From the NCBI RefSeq assembly GCF_023374055.1, contig NZ_JAMBEP010000001.1, forward strand, positions 2,108,001 to 2,172,000: DNA of 64,000 bases. Direction: 5' to 3'. This DNA is from Luteimonas galliterrae. Its GTDB lineage: Bacteria > Pseudomonadota > Gammaproteobacteria > Xanthomonadales > Xanthomonadaceae. Below are positions 26,761 through 36,085 of the stretch, piece by piece. Within the stretch, counting starts at the first letter, position 1, and every line of letters starts with the position of its first letter. The position numbers and the translations under genes are program-made. The notes under the pieces are model-generated. The model had not been told where the DNA came from. It was given only the letters and a program-made list of their open reading frames with translations, and made no database searches.

Positions 26761-29700
26761 TCAATAATCGTAGGAAACGCTGAAGCGCACGTACCTTGGT
26801 TCCTGCGTCGACAACGCCTGGCCGTAACGCGGATGGGGCACGTTCGGCGCAGACTCGCTGCGGACGTAGATGTTGGTCTCGGCCTTCGCATTGAACACGT
26901 TGAAGACATTCACGCTGAAGGCGAGCTTGCCGTCGGCGAACGCAGGCCGGTAGCTCGCGCCAAGATCGAACTGTCGGATCCACGGCAGCCTGCCCTCGGA
27001 TCCGGGCGACGAAGGCTGGCCGTTGCAGAAGTGGTAGATGCCGCCGTAGGCCGCCGGATCGGTGTGGTTCTCGCCGTAGTAGCTGAGACAGACTTTCGGT
27101 GCGCCGGAAATCAGACGCAGGTTGCCCGACACCGTCCATTCGGGCGCCAGCTGGTAATAGCCGAAGACCTTGAACTGGTGCTTGTGGTCGTTGTTCAGCA
27201 GGCCGTTGGTGTTTTCCATGATCTCGGCGTAGTCCCAGTCCTGCGTAGTGGACGTGAACGTCTGGCCGATGTCCGAGCGCAGCTGGCCCTCGGTGTTGCC
27301 GTAGTTCTTCGAGAACACGTACGACACCATGCCGTACCAGTCGTCTTTGAACGGATGCTCGAGCATGAACTCCGCGCCGTAGTATTTGCGCTTGAGGCGT
27401 TCCCAGCCGAACTCCTCGTGTGTCAGCGGAACGTCGACGTAGTTCCCGCTGGTATCGCGCAGCACGAAGACGTTGGTCCTGCCCGGGTTGATCAGGTAGC
27501 AGCTGTTGGTGCTCTCGATGTCGTAGCCCAGGCTGGCCGCCTTGTCGGCGACCTGCTCGATGTCGCAGAAATCGTCGATGGCGTTGCGCAGGATGCGGTT
27601 GGTGAGCTTGACCCCGTACACCCAGTCGTTCCGGAACTCGCGGGTGAAGCCCACGATGAATTCGTCCTGGTATTCGGCCTTCAGGTCGCGTGCGGTCACC
27701 GTCTTGGGATCGGGCAGCTGGCCGAAGTAGTTGTTCGGCGCGACCACGCCGGAAATCGGCGTCAAGTCGGTCGGCACGCCGTTGGCGTCGATGCCGCCGT
27801 AGGTGAAGTACTGGCGTGTCTGAATGACCGCGCCGGCGGAATTGATCGACGGATTCAGCGGCAGGCCGAGGTAATAGCGGCCCATATTGCCGTAGACCTT
27901 GAACGTCGAATCGCCGTTCACGTTCCAGCTGAAGCCCAGGCGCGGCGCCCATTGCGGCTTGGTCTGGCGGATGTAGGCGTCGCCGTCGCTGTTGTAGTTG
28001 GTGAACTGGTCGTTGCGCAGGCCCAGCGACAGCAACAGGTTGTCGGTGACCTGCCAGCGGTCCTCGATATACTGCGCCCGCTGCGTGGAGTGGATGGTCG
28101 CCAGGCTGTTGTCGATCGCCTTGACCACGTAATAGCCGTCCTCGCCGTTGGGGAAGCCGCCCGTGGCCGGCACGCCGAGGCCGGTGGAGATCGGCACGTT
28201 CGGATCGGACTCGCCGTAGCGCCAGATATAGCCCGGGCCGGTGGGGATCGATCCCTGCGCGACGGCCTGCGCTTTCTGGTTGTCGATGCCGACCGAGATC
28301 GTATGGTCGCCCAGCACGTAACTCAGGTCGAAGCGGAAATTGGACGTCTTGTTGCCGCGGCGCGGATCGGTGATCGAAGACACGATCTGCGCATTGCCGA
28401 TCGGCGTGCCGCCGTTGAGCGCGGGGTTCTGGTCGCTGATGCCGTCGACATAGACCAGGTCGGGATCGTAACCGGCCGGGCTGGCGTAGGCGCGCGTTTT
28501 CATCTCGCCGTACAGCGCGCTGACGGTGAGGTTCTCGGTGAGGTAGCTGGTGTACTTGGCCACGTACAGATCGCCGCCGTCCTCGGTGGTGTCGGCGCCG
28601 CTGACGAAGCCAAGCCTGGACAGCGCGTTGAAGTCGTAGTCGTAGACGTCGCCCTGGGTCTTGACTTTGGATGAGGCTCCGGTGAGTTCGAGGAAGTTGT
28701 TGTCGTTGATGTTCCAGTCGATCTTGGCGTACCAGCGCGGCTTTCTGTGCTGGTAGTCGAGATAGGGGTAGGCGGAAGTCACGTTGCCGACGGTGTCGCC
28801 TTCGGCGCGTTCGTATTCCACCCCCGCGAAGAAGAACAGCTTGTCCTTGAGGACCGGGCCGCCGGCGTAGGCCGAGGCAGTGCTGGACCAGCGCGTATCG
28901 CGGCTCTTGGGCCAGTACATGTCGCCCGCCACCGGCGACTGCGGCAGTGCGTTCTCGTAGCGGACATCGTCCCGGCTCTCGCGCAGCGACGCCGGCTCCC
29001 AGATCATATGCCCGCCGAATTGCCACTCGTTGCTGCCGCGCCGGCCGATCGCATTGATCACGCCACCGTCGGAACGACCGTACTGCGCGCTATAGCCGCC
29101 GGTATAGGTTTCCTGCTGCTCGATGGCGCCATAGGGCATGGTCAGGCCGCCCAGGCCTTTCAGCGGATCGGTGGTGTTGAAACCGTTGATGTAATACGCG
29201 TTCTCGCTGGCCGACGAACCACCGAAGCTGACCAGCGACTGGCCGGTCGCGCTGCGGAAGCCGCCGCTGTTGTCGACCACGCCCGGGGAGAGCAGCGCGA
29301 TGGACTCCGAATCGCGGCCCAACGGCAGCCTGGCCAGTTGTTCGCGGGTGATCACCGTGCGCGAGTCGACGCTGGACACGTCGATGGGCGGGATCGCACT
29401 GGCCAACACCTGGACGCTGTCGAGGCTGGTGATCGCGCCATTCGCGTTGTTAGCGCCCGCGAACGACACCTCGATGTTCGAACCCACCAGCACCGTCACG
29501 GCATCCTTCTGCTCCACCGTCTTGCCGTCGCTGATCAGCGTCACCTTGTACACACCGACCGGCAATTGCGGCGACTGATAACGTCCGCCCGCGACGGGAA
29601 GTTCCCTGCGCAAGCCAGTCTGGCTTTCGATGACGACCGTGCCCTGGTCGACTTTCGGCGCCTGGCCGAAGATGCTGCCCGTGGTGGATTGCGCCGACAC

Positions 29701-29766
29701 GGTCGACGACATGGCTGCGAGGATCGATGCGGCCAGGACAGCGGCCCTGATTGCTGCGGTTCTCAT
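26761..29766 (-). CDS. TonB-dependent receptor with carboxypeptidase-regulatory-like N-terminal domain, linked to D-glutamate genes
   Basis: A 1001-residue outer-membrane receptor of the OAR/OmpA-related type. A signal peptide (cleaved after TVSA) is followed by a beta-sandwich domain (~35-100, GRYQSPQLPVGVYKVTL). Then come a TonB-box-like LDSVQVLAS, a plug (ITREQLARLPLGRDSESIALL, ENAYYINGFN, and GAIEQQETYTGGYSAQYGRS) and a large barrel ending RYVRFSVSYDY. GGGAG lies twelve bases before the ATG at 29766. Receptors of this layout often take up peptides. Its position between a peptidase-like hydrolase plus gamma-glutamyltransferase and the DgcN/DgcA/GltS genes suggests import of gamma-glutamyl or D-glutamate-containing peptides, which is inference. 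Confidence 0.9.
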   Translation of the reverse strand: MRTAAIRAAVLAASILAAMSSTVSAQSTTGSIFGQAPKVDQGTVVIESQTGLRRELPVAGGRYQSPQLPVGVYKVTLISDGKTVEQKDAVTVLVGSNIEVSFAGANNANGAITSLDSVQVLASAIPPIDVSSVDSRTVITREQLARLPLGRDSESIALLSPGVVDNSGGFRSATGQSLVSFGGSSASENAYYINGFNTTDPLKGLGGLTMPYGAIEQQETYTGGYSAQYGRSDGGVINAIGRRGSNEWQFGGHMIWEPASLRESRDDVRYENALPQSPVAGDMYWPKSRDTRWSSTASAYAGGPVLKDKLFFFAGVEYERAEGDTVGNVTSAYPYLDYQHRKPRWYAKIDWNINDNNFLELTGASSKVKTQGDVYDYDFNALSRLGFVSGADTTEDGGDLYVAKYTSYLTENLTVSALYGEMKTRAYASPAGYDPDLVYVDGISDQNPALNGGTPIGNAQIVSSITDPRRGNKTSNFRFDLSYVLGDHTISVGIDNQKAQAVAQGSIPTGPGYIWRYGESDPNVPISTGLGVPATGGFPNGEDGYYVVKAIDNSLATIHSTQRAQYIEDRWQVTDNLLLSLGLRNDQFTNYNSDGDAYIRQTKPQWAPRLGFSWNVNGDSTFKVYGNMGRYYLGLPLNPSINSAGAVIQTRQYFTYGGIDANGVPTDLTPISGVVAPNNYFGQLPDPKTVTARDLKAEYQDEFIVGFTREFRNDWVYGVKLTNRILRNAIDDFCDIEQVADKAASLGYDIESTNSCYLINPGRTNVFVLRDTSGNYVDVPLTHEEFGWERLKRKYYGAEFMLEHPFKDDWYGMVSYVFSKNYGNTEGQLRSDIGQTFTSTTQDWDYAEIMENTNGLLNNDHKHQFKVFGYYQLAPEWTVSGNLRLISGAPKVCLSYYGENHTDPAAYGGIYHFCNGQPSSPGSEGRLPWIRQFDLGASYRPAFADGKLAFSVNVFNVFNAKAETNIYVRSESAPNVPHPRYGQALSTQEPRYVRFSVSYDY

Positions 29767-29880
29767 TAGCTTGCGCTCTCCCGTCCAAAGCGATTGGCAT
29801 CCGACCGTAGCGGTCGGCGTTCTTGCGTTTCGCCCGAATCTGCCAAGCACGGCAGCGCCGGACGCGCGGATCGGTCGTTG

Positions 29881-31833
29881 CTAATGCCGCCGGGGAACGA
29901 TCGGCAAGCCGATCGAGCTCGGTTGCGAAGGCGTATGCCAAATCTTTTGCGATGCCTGCCGGTAATCCCCCGGCTCGGCGAAGAAAATGCTGTCGACGTA
30001 GGTTTGCGGGTTGCGGTCGTAGAGCGGGAACCAGCTGGACTGGATTTGCACCATGATCCGGTGACCGGGCCGGAACAGGTGATGGATGTTCGGCAACGCA
30101 AACGTGTAGCGCAGCGGCTTATCCGGTTCGATGCGTGCGGGCCGCGCGAAGTCGGCGCGGTAGCGGCCGCGGAAGATGTCCATCGACAGCGGGAACTGAT
30201 AACCGCCCATTGGCGGGTCGGCCGGGTACGTGTACGGATACACGTCGATGATCTTCACCACCCAATCGCTGTCGCTGCCGCTGGTGGAGGCGTACAAGTC
30301 CACGGTCGGCGCACCGGACACCTGCACGGCCTCGTTCAGCGGTTCGGACACGAAGCTGAGCACGTCGGGCCGGCCGTCGACGAAACGCTGGTCGGCGACC
30401 GCCCAGGCGCTGCGCGCATCGGCATCGGCGACGCCATTCGGCCGCGGCAGGTTCGGCACCGGACGCATCGGATCGGAGACGTAGCCGTCGGATTCGGCCT
30501 CGCCCACTGCCGGCGGCGCGAAATCCAGGCGACCGCCGGCGCGCAGGTAGACCGTCGTGGGTTTAGTCGCGCAGCCCGCGTCGCACGCCAGCGGCCAGCG
30601 CTGCGCCCGTTCCCAGCGGTTGCTGCCGGCGTTGTACACGTTCACCGGCGCGAGCGCAGCCTTCGGCGCGCCTTCGACGAGATGGCTATCGAAAAATGGC
30701 TTGAGCATTTCTTCGCGGAATTGCCGCGACGTGTCGCCGCTCCATCGAAACACGCCCAGCGACGAGCCGTTGAGGCTCTGCTGGCCGTGATACCAAGGCC
30801 CCATGACGAGGTAGTTCATGTCGTTGCGGCGGTCCTTGGATTCGACCGCCGCGTAGGCGTGCGGCGCACCCCACATGTCGACGTGGTCCCACAGGCCGTG
30901 CACCCACATCGTCGGCACCTTCAAAGGCCGCGAGGCAAGGATGCGGTCGACCGCCTGTTCGCTCCAGAACGCGTCGTAGGTTGGATGCGCGACGATCTTC
31001 TGCCAGAACGGCAACTGCTCCAGGCCGGCGGCGCGGGCGTAGTCGCCGGCCGATCCCGCCTGAAGATAAGTGGTGTAATCGTCGTAGGCCGGCTTGGGAA
31101 TCGACGGGCCCTTGCCCTTGGTCGACGTCTGGCCGGTGAAGTAGCCGAGATTGACGTTGCGGAACGCGCCGTGGTGGAACCAGTCGTCGCCCATCCAGCC
31201 GTCGATCTGCGGGTTCTCGGGCGCGGCGACTTTCAACGCGGGATGCGGATCGATCAGCGCCATCGCCACGGTGAAGCCGTCGTACGAATGGCCGACCATG
31301 CCGACCCGGCCGTTCGACTCGGGCACGTGCTTCACCAACCAGTCGATCGTGTCCCAGGCATCGGTCGAATCGTCGACTTGCGCGTCGTTGATGGTGCCGC
31401 GCAGCGGCGGCGCCATGAAGTAGTCGCCTTCCGAGCCATACTTGCCGCGCACGTCCTGGTAAACGCGGATGTAACCGGATTCCACGAACACGTCGTCGCC
31501 CAGCGGCAGCGTGTCGCGCATCAGGCGCGCCCGCTTGCCCAACGCCAACTGGCGCGCGCTGTAGGGCGTGCGCGTGAGCACGATCGGCGCATGCTTGGCG
31601 CCCTTCGGCGCGACGATGACGGTATACAGCCGCGCGCCGTCGCGCATCGGGATCATTTCCTCGCGCACCGTGTAGTCGAACATCGAGGCGGGAAAGGCGA
31701 AATGCGCCGGGATATCGGGCGTGTTGGGCGTGACCTGCGCCGAGCTGGACGTCGCCACGGTCAGCAGACCACCGATCGCCGCGGCGATGCCGCGTCTCAA
31801 GGCGTGGCTCTTCCGGGCGATCTTCACCGTCAT
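29881..31833 (-). CDS. CocE/NonD (S15) family serine hydrolase, exported
   Basis: A 650-residue X-Pro dipeptidyl-peptidase/CocE-type hydrolase related to alpha-amino-acid ester hydrolases and glutaryl-7-ACA acylases. The N-terminus is a signal peptide (cleaved near SSAQ). The nucleophile elbow is GMVGHSYDGF (~190-199), where alpha-amino-acid ester hydrolases have GSSYEG. An N-terminal MRDGARL block, a YQDVRGKYGSEG block and a C-terminal jelly-roll domain (from ~430) are present. It should act in the periplasm on peptides or esters with a free amino terminus. The start at 31833 overlaps the stop of the gamma-glutamyltransferase gene by four bases, so the two are coupled. Confidence 0.88.
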   Translation of the reverse strand: MTVKIARKSHALRRGIAAAIGGLLTVATSSSAQVTPNTPDIPAHFAFPASMFDYTVREEMIPMRDGARLYTVIVAPKGAKHAPIVLTRTPYSARQLALGKRARLMRDTLPLGDDVFVESGYIRVYQDVRGKYGSEGDYFMAPPLRGTINDAQVDDSTDAWDTIDWLVKHVPESNGRVGMVGHSYDGFTVAMALIDPHPALKVAAPENPQIDGWMGDDWFHHGAFRNVNLGYFTGQTSTKGKGPSIPKPAYDDYTTYLQAGSAGDYARAAGLEQLPFWQKIVAHPTYDAFWSEQAVDRILASRPLKVPTMWVHGLWDHVDMWGAPHAYAAVESKDRRNDMNYLVMGPWYHGQQSLNGSSLGVFRWSGDTSRQFREEMLKPFFDSHLVEGAPKAALAPVNVYNAGSNRWERAQRWPLACDAGCATKPTTVYLRAGGRLDFAPPAVGEAESDGYVSDPMRPVPNLPRPNGVADADARSAWAVADQRFVDGRPDVLSFVSEPLNEAVQVSGAPTVDLYASTSGSDSDWVVKIIDVYPYTYPADPPMGGYQFPLSMDIFRGRYRADFARPARIEPDKPLRYTFALPNIHHLFRPGHRIMVQIQSSWFPLYDRNPQTYVDSIFFAEPGDYRQASQKIWHTPSQPSSIGLPIVPRRH

Positions 31834-33578
31834 TTGGCCGCTTCGACCTTGCCCAGGCCGGCGCTGTTGCGCGGATCGCTGGCCGCGGACAGGCGATGGT
31901 CGGCCTTGTCCCAGGTCACCACATTCATGTTGCCCCACGGACTGCGTTCGTTGAGCGTATGGCCCATCGCACGCAGTTTGGTCATCGCCTCGTCGGACAG
32001 GCTGCCCGGTTCGTAGTCGACGCGGTCCGGCAGGTACTGATGGTGGATGCGCTTTTGCGCGGTGATCTCGCTGGCGCTCTTGCCCCCGATGAAAGCCAAG
32101 ATGCCTTCGAACACCTGAGTGATGATGGTCGAGCCGCCGGGCGAGCCGATGACCGCGAGGCGATCTTTGCCGATAACGAAGCTGGGCGTCATCGACGACA
32201 GCATCCGCTTGCCGCCCACCGGTGCGTTGGCGGAGCCGCCGATCAGCCCGAAGGCATTGGGCTTGCCCGACACGAGGGCGAAGTCGTCCATCTCGTTGTT
32301 GAGCAGGATGCCGGAGGCACCGGCCACGAAGCCCGAGCCCAGGGTCGTGTTGACCGTGGCCGTCATCGACACCAGGTTGCCGTCCTTGTCGATGATGGAA
32401 AAATGCGTGGTGTGCATGCCCGGCTCGGGCGCATGCGCCGCCGGCAGCCATTCGGACTTGGTTGCGCGGTCGCGCAGGATGCTTTGCCGCAGCCCGTCGG
32501 CGTAATGCCGCGACAACAGCATGTCCAGCGGCATGTCGACGAAATCCGGATCGCCGAGATATTCGTTGTGGTCGCGGAAGGCGCGACGCATCGCCTCGAT
32601 CAGGTAATGGGTGCGCTCGGTTTCGCCGAGTCTCTTCAGGTCGATCGGCGCCAGGATGTTCAGCATCTCGGCGATGGCCACGCCGCCGGACGACGGCGGC
32701 GGCGCCGTGATCACCGTGTAGCCGCCGTAAGCCAGTTCGATCGGCGCGCGTTCCTTGGCCCGGTACGCGGCCAGGTCTTCGAGCGTCCAGGTACCGCCGG
32801 CGGCTTTTACCGCCTTCACCATTTCTTGAGCGACTTCGCCCTTGTAGAAACCGTCCGCGCCGCGCTCGGCCATCGCCCGCAAAGTCCGCGCCTGATCGGG
32901 GTCGCGGAAGATGCCCGTGGTTTGCGGCGCTTTTCCGTCCGGCATGAACTTGCGCGTCGACGCCGGGTAGCGGCGCAGTATCTCGGCCTTGCGCTCGATC
33001 GAGCTGGCCAATGCGGCGGTGGGATGGAATCCTTCCTCGGCCAGTTTGATCGCCGGGCGCAGCGATTCGGCCAGCGGCAACTTTCCGTACTTGCTGGAAA
33101 TATGCGCCAACCCCGCGGGAAAGCCCGGAATGCCGGCCGCGAGCGGACCGTTGAGCGACGTGTCGCGGTTTGGCGTGCCGTCCGCCTTCAGATAATCCGA
33201 TTCGCGCACGGCCTTCGGCGCCATTTCGCGCGCGTCCACGAAAACGGTTTTGCCGGTGGCGGCGTCGCGGATCAGCGCCAGGAAACCGCCGCCCATGCCG
33301 GACGCTTCCGGTTGCACCACCGACAGCGACGTCGCGACCGAGATGGCCGCATCGACCGCATTGCCGCCCCGGGCCAACGTCTCGAAGCCGGCTTCGGTCG
33401 CCAGCGCGTTGGCGCTGGCGATGCCGGCCGCGTCAAGCTTTTTGTTCTCGCGCGCTTGCGCCGACAGGCTGAGTGCCGCCAGCGCCAACGCGAGCATTGG
33501 GCGATAGACACGAAGCGAATGCCGCGGCGAAGAAAGAGATTGCGTTCCCATCGAACGTCGTGCGCTTCGGCCGAACAT
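31830..33578 (-). CDS. ggt: Periplasmic gamma-glutamyltransferase/hydrolase
   Basis: A 582-residue Ntn-hydrolase that removes gamma-linked glutamate from glutathione and other gamma-glutamyl compounds. The family blocks GGNAVDAAISVA, ASGMGGGFLAL and DAREMAP form the N-terminal half. The autoprocessing site is HTTHFSIID, where cleavage creates the catalytic N-terminal Thr. LLNNEMDDFA and the GSPGGSTI block follow in the small subunit. A hydrophobic segment (~29-44, ending SAQA) is the export signal. The start at 33578 is favoured by GGGGAG upstream. In this operon it could release D-glutamate from gamma-linked peptides, such as poly-gamma-glutamate or peptidoglycan fragments, for DgcN/DgcA. 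Confidence 0.95.
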   Translation of the reverse strand: MFGRSARRSMGTQSLSSPRHSLRVYRPMLALALAALSLSAQARENKKLDAAGIASANALATEAGFETLARGGNAVDAAISVATSLSVVQPEASGMGGGFLALIRDAATGKTVFVDAREMAPKAVRESDYLKADGTPNRDTSLNGPLAAGIPGFPAGLAHISSKYGKLPLAESLRPAIKLAEEGFHPTAALASSIERKAEILRRYPASTRKFMPDGKAPQTTGIFRDPDQARTLRAMAERGADGFYKGEVAQEMVKAVKAAGGTWTLEDLAAYRAKERAPIELAYGGYTVITAPPPSSGGVAIAEMLNILAPIDLKRLGETERTHYLIEAMRRAFRDHNEYLGDPDFVDMPLDMLLSRHYADGLRQSILRDRATKSEWLPAAHAPEPGMHTTHFSIIDKDGNLVSMTATVNTTLGSGFVAGASGILLNNEMDDFALVSGKPNAFGLIGGSANAPVGGKRMLSSMTPSFVIGKDRLAVIGSPGGSTIITQVFEGILAFIGGKSASEITAQKRIHHQYLPDRVDYEPGSLSDEAMTKLRAMGHTLNERSPWGNMNVVTWDKADHRLSAASDPRNSAGLGKVEAAK

Positions 33579-33730
33579 CAACGCTCCCCCGTCGTGTCTG
33601 ACCGCAGCATAGGCACGGGCCGCAGGCGGCCTCCAATGAAAAGAACCGCGCAACCCATAACCCCGGGTTATGGATATACGAACCGCAGCTGCAGGAATCG
33701 CAGCGATCGAAAACTCTTCGGAATGGCTCT

Positions 33731-33764
33731 GCTTTTCGTAGGAGCGGCTTCAGCCGCAAGCTCT
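33731..33764. repeat. REP-type repeat copy
   Basis: This copy contains GTAGGAGCGGCTTCAGCCGC with a small internal inverted repeat (GCGGCT...AGCCGC). It shares CGTAGGAGCGGCTTCA with copies at 58411-58432 and 60187-60282. It lies in the 254-bp gap between the LysR gene and ggt. The rest of that gap shows nothing I can name. Confidence 0.8.
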
Positions 33765-33832
33765 TACGCCGAATCGCCGCCATGTACATTGAATACGACA
33801 GGACATGCAGCTCATGCATGCCTATCACCGCA

Positions 33833-34735
33833 TCAAGCGTGAGAAAGCATTTTCTGCGCTAGCCGCCGCACATGGGCGATGAACCGCTTCTGCACCGCAT
33901 TCAACGGACTGTCGATGCGGTGGACGACATACAGCGTCACGTCCAGCTCCAGTTTCAGCGGCCGCATCTGCACCTTGTCGCCATCGTCGCGCCATGCCGT
34001 GAAAGGATCGACCAGCGCAAGGCCATGGCCTTGCGCCACCAGCGCACGCGCCAGCTGGTAGGTCTGCACCCAGACCGAGACGCTGGGCGCAGGGTCCAAT
34101 TGCTGCAGATGGCTTTGCAGCATGCGGCCCAACGCGTCGTGCACGGTGATGCCGACCATCGGTTGTCCGGCCAACGCGGCGATCGGCACCGGCCGCGACA
34201 ATTCCCGCTCCGGCCACCAGCCGGGCGGCGCGATGAGCATGATGCGGCCCTGGCACAACGCCTCCTGGCGCAGGCCCTGATGGCCCGCATCCTGCAGCGT
34301 CAGGCCGATGTCGGCCTCGTGCAGCATCAGCGACTCGCGCATCTGCGCCGAATGCTGGGTGAACAGTTCGGCCGTCGACCCCGGAAAATCCTTGCGCAAC
34401 AGGGTCGCCGCCTTCGGCACCAGCCTATGCGCCAGCGTCGGCGTGCAGGTGACGCGCAACGGCAGGCTCTCCGGCCGACCGATGTTCGCCGTCAGGCGCT
34501 GCAGGTCGTGCATGTCCTGCACGATCTTCTCCGCGCGATGGCGCAGCAGCAACGCCTCCGGAGTCGGCTGCAGGCGCCCGCGCACGCGGCTGAACAGCGC
34601 GAAGCCGAGCTGCTGTTCGGCATGCTGCAGCACCTTGCTGGCGGCCGGCTGCGAGATGTTCAGCATCCGCGCCGCGCCGGTCAGGCTGCCGGTCGTCAGC
34701 ACCGCATGGAAGATTTCGACGTGGCGCAGACGCAT
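33833..34735 (-). CDS. LysR-type regulator, probably of the D-glutamate operon (DgcR-like)
   Basis: A 300-residue LysR-family activator. The N-terminal winged helix-turn-helix (HVEIFHAVLTTGSLTGAARM, ISQPAASKVLQHAEQQLGFAL) is followed by a ligand-binding domain. The start at 34735 (MRLRHVEIF) has GGAGTTGGAG seven or more bases upstream; an in-frame extension to 34777 is not family-like. It is the first gene upstream of ggt and reads in the same direction as the whole 23.3-33.6 kb operon. LysR regulators (DgcR) control dgcN-dgcA elsewhere, so D-glutamate or N-acetyl-D-glutamate is a reasonable guess for the inducer. Confidence 0.9.
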   Translation of the reverse strand: MRLRHVEIFHAVLTTGSLTGAARMLNISQPAASKVLQHAEQQLGFALFSRVRGRLQPTPEALLLRHRAEKIVQDMHDLQRLTANIGRPESLPLRVTCTPTLAHRLVPKAATLLRKDFPGSTAELFTQHSAQMRESLMLHEADIGLTLQDAGHQGLRQEALCQGRIMLIAPPGWWPERELSRPVPIAALAGQPMVGITVHDALGRMLQSHLQQLDPAPSVSVWVQTYQLARALVAQGHGLALVDPFTAWRDDGDKVQMRPLKLELDVTLYVVHRIDSPLNAVQKRFIAHVRRLAQKMLSHA

Positions 34736-34788
34736 GCTATCGCTCCAACTCCTCGCCCGGAACGACGCGCAATCCACCAGATCGGGCG

Positions 34789-34814
34789 TGCGACATGGTT
34801 GGTGGGCCCACCAG
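34789..34814. repeat. Distal copy of the tRNA-Ile 3'-end repeat (att-like site)
   Basis: These 26 bases are identical to 49653-49678, which covers the last 15 bases of tRNA-Ile(CAT) and its 3' flank. The match extends with two mismatches for about ten more bases to the left (GATCGnGCnTGCG). Both copies run in the same direction. It lies upstream of the LysR gene, and the following 284 bases (to 35098) contain no credible gene, only two copies of CTTCCGCGGGTT. Together with the tRNA copy it brackets 14.9 kb of accessory genes, as expected for an integrated element. Confidence 0.75.
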
Positions 34815-35098
34815 TCTTCGAAAGGCCGATGTACCCCATTGAGTCATGGGAATTCTATGGTCACGGCGCCGAAATCGCGACCCGCGGCCAGCCTCACTTC
34901 CGCGGGTTTGGTCTGATTCGGAGCCAGAATCCAGTCGAGTGGCCAATGTATCGGCTTTGCTCGGCGAACTTCCGCGGGTTCGTTTCCGCAGTTGCTCCAG
35001 ATTATGCATCTTCCAGCGGAATGCCTGGCTGCTGATCGAGATGCTCGATGTCCAGTCGCGTCCATTCCGGATTACCTGCCGCAAGCATGCGACGAGAT

Positions 35099-36085
35099 TC
35101 ATACGAGCCCTGTCACGAACGCTGAGAGCGCCGACGCGCCACCGGTATGCCAGAACATAATCCGTTGCTCCCTGTCGAAGGCGTGCTTACCAATCAGATC
35201 AAATAGACCACCCATCGCACGGCCGGTATAGACCGGATCAAGCAGCAAGCCTTCGGTTCCGGCTACAGTTCGAATCGCATCGCGTTCCAATGCCCCCACA
35301 ACGGCGTAACCACCCCCTAGGTAGTCCGCGTTGATGTCGATGCGCAGAGCATCGTGAGCGACCGGGTAGTCGAGCAAGCTAGCAGCCTCGAGTGCGATCT
35401 CGCGCACCTTGGTAGTCAAGTCTTGGACCGATGCGTCTATGCTGATACCCAGTACGCGGCCGCGAAACCCGAATAAAGCAGCGCCAAGCGCCAACCCGGC
35501 CTGCGTACCGGCGCTACTACTGGCCAGAACCATGGTGTCCATCTCAAGTTCTTGCTCCCGCAACTGAGCCAAGGTCTCCTCCATGGCACGCACGTATCCG
35601 AGCGCGCCCAGGCCGGTCGACCCTCCCAACGGGAGGAAGTAAGGGCGGTTCCCCTTAGCGTACATATCCCGCATCAGATCGTCGACCACGTCGGCCTGCG
35701 AGCGCGCACCTGCGAAGTGCAAATCTGCGCCGAGCAATTCGTCGATGAGCAGATTCCCCAGCTTGGTCGCGGGTGGCTCTCCGCGCAGCACCAGGCTGCA
35801 CCGCAACCCGTACCGCGCCGCGTACAGCGCAGTCTGGCGGCAATGGTTACTTTGCGGGCCACCCAGGGTGACCAGCTGATCGCAGCCGCGCGCTAGCGCC
35901 TCTGCAATCAAGAACTCGAGCTTGCGAGCCTTGTTACCGCCCTGGCCCGCACCGATGCCGTCATCGCGCTTAATGTAGAGCTCAGGTCCGCCCAAGCGCT
36001 GGCTGAGTCGGTCCATCTTGTGGATCGGCGTCGGAGCATCGATCAGTTTCACGCGGACTGGGTAAGAGATCGGCTGCGATATCAT
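35099..36085 (-). CDS. D-cysteine desulfhydrase / ACC deaminase family PLP enzyme
   Basis: A 328-residue beta-family PLP enzyme. The cofactor Lys lies in GQGGNKARKLEF (~46-57). GGPQSNHCRQTA is the conserved substrate-binding loop with Ser-Asn-His, and SSSAGTQAGLALG and GGxYA blocks follow. Length and blocks fit DcyD, which splits D-cysteine to pyruvate, sulfide and ammonia; ACC deaminase belongs to the same group and is less likely without its typical downstream residues being checked. The start at 36085 overlaps the stop of the serine hydrolase by four bases (ATGA); an ATG at 36112 is an alternative. It is the last gene of the left arm of the island. Confidence 0.85.
   Translation of the reverse strand: MISQPISYPVRVKLIDAPTPIHKMDRLSQRLGGPELYIKRDDGIGAGQGGNKARKLEFLIAEALARGCDQLVTLGGPQSNHCRQTALYAARYGLRCSLVLRGEPPATKLGNLLIDELLGADLHFAGARSQADVVDDLMRDMYAKGNRPYFLPLGGSTGLGALGYVRAMEETLAQLREQELEMDTMVLASSSAGTQAGLALGAALFGFRGRVLGISIDASVQDLTTKVREIALEAASLLDYPVAHDALRIDINADYLGGGYAVVGALERDAIRTVAGTEGLLLDPVYTGRAMGGLFDLIGKHAFDREQRIMFWHTGGASALSAFVTGLV

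Noticed and set aside
26662-28674. Long plus-strand frame (670 codons) opposite the D-glutamate TonB receptor
   Set aside because: Composition is typical of an antisense shadow (Val/Ala/Asp/Arg-rich), and the minus strand has a clear receptor.
29794-33842. Two plus-strand frames of 740 and 648 codons opposite the hydrolase and ggt genes
   Set aside because: Both are antisense shadows without motifs; the minus-strand genes carry full catalytic signatures.
34737-35102. Frames in the gap after the left att-like repeat, checked as an integrase remnant
   Set aside because: No tyrosine-recombinase motif (R...HxxR...Y) is visible in either strand.
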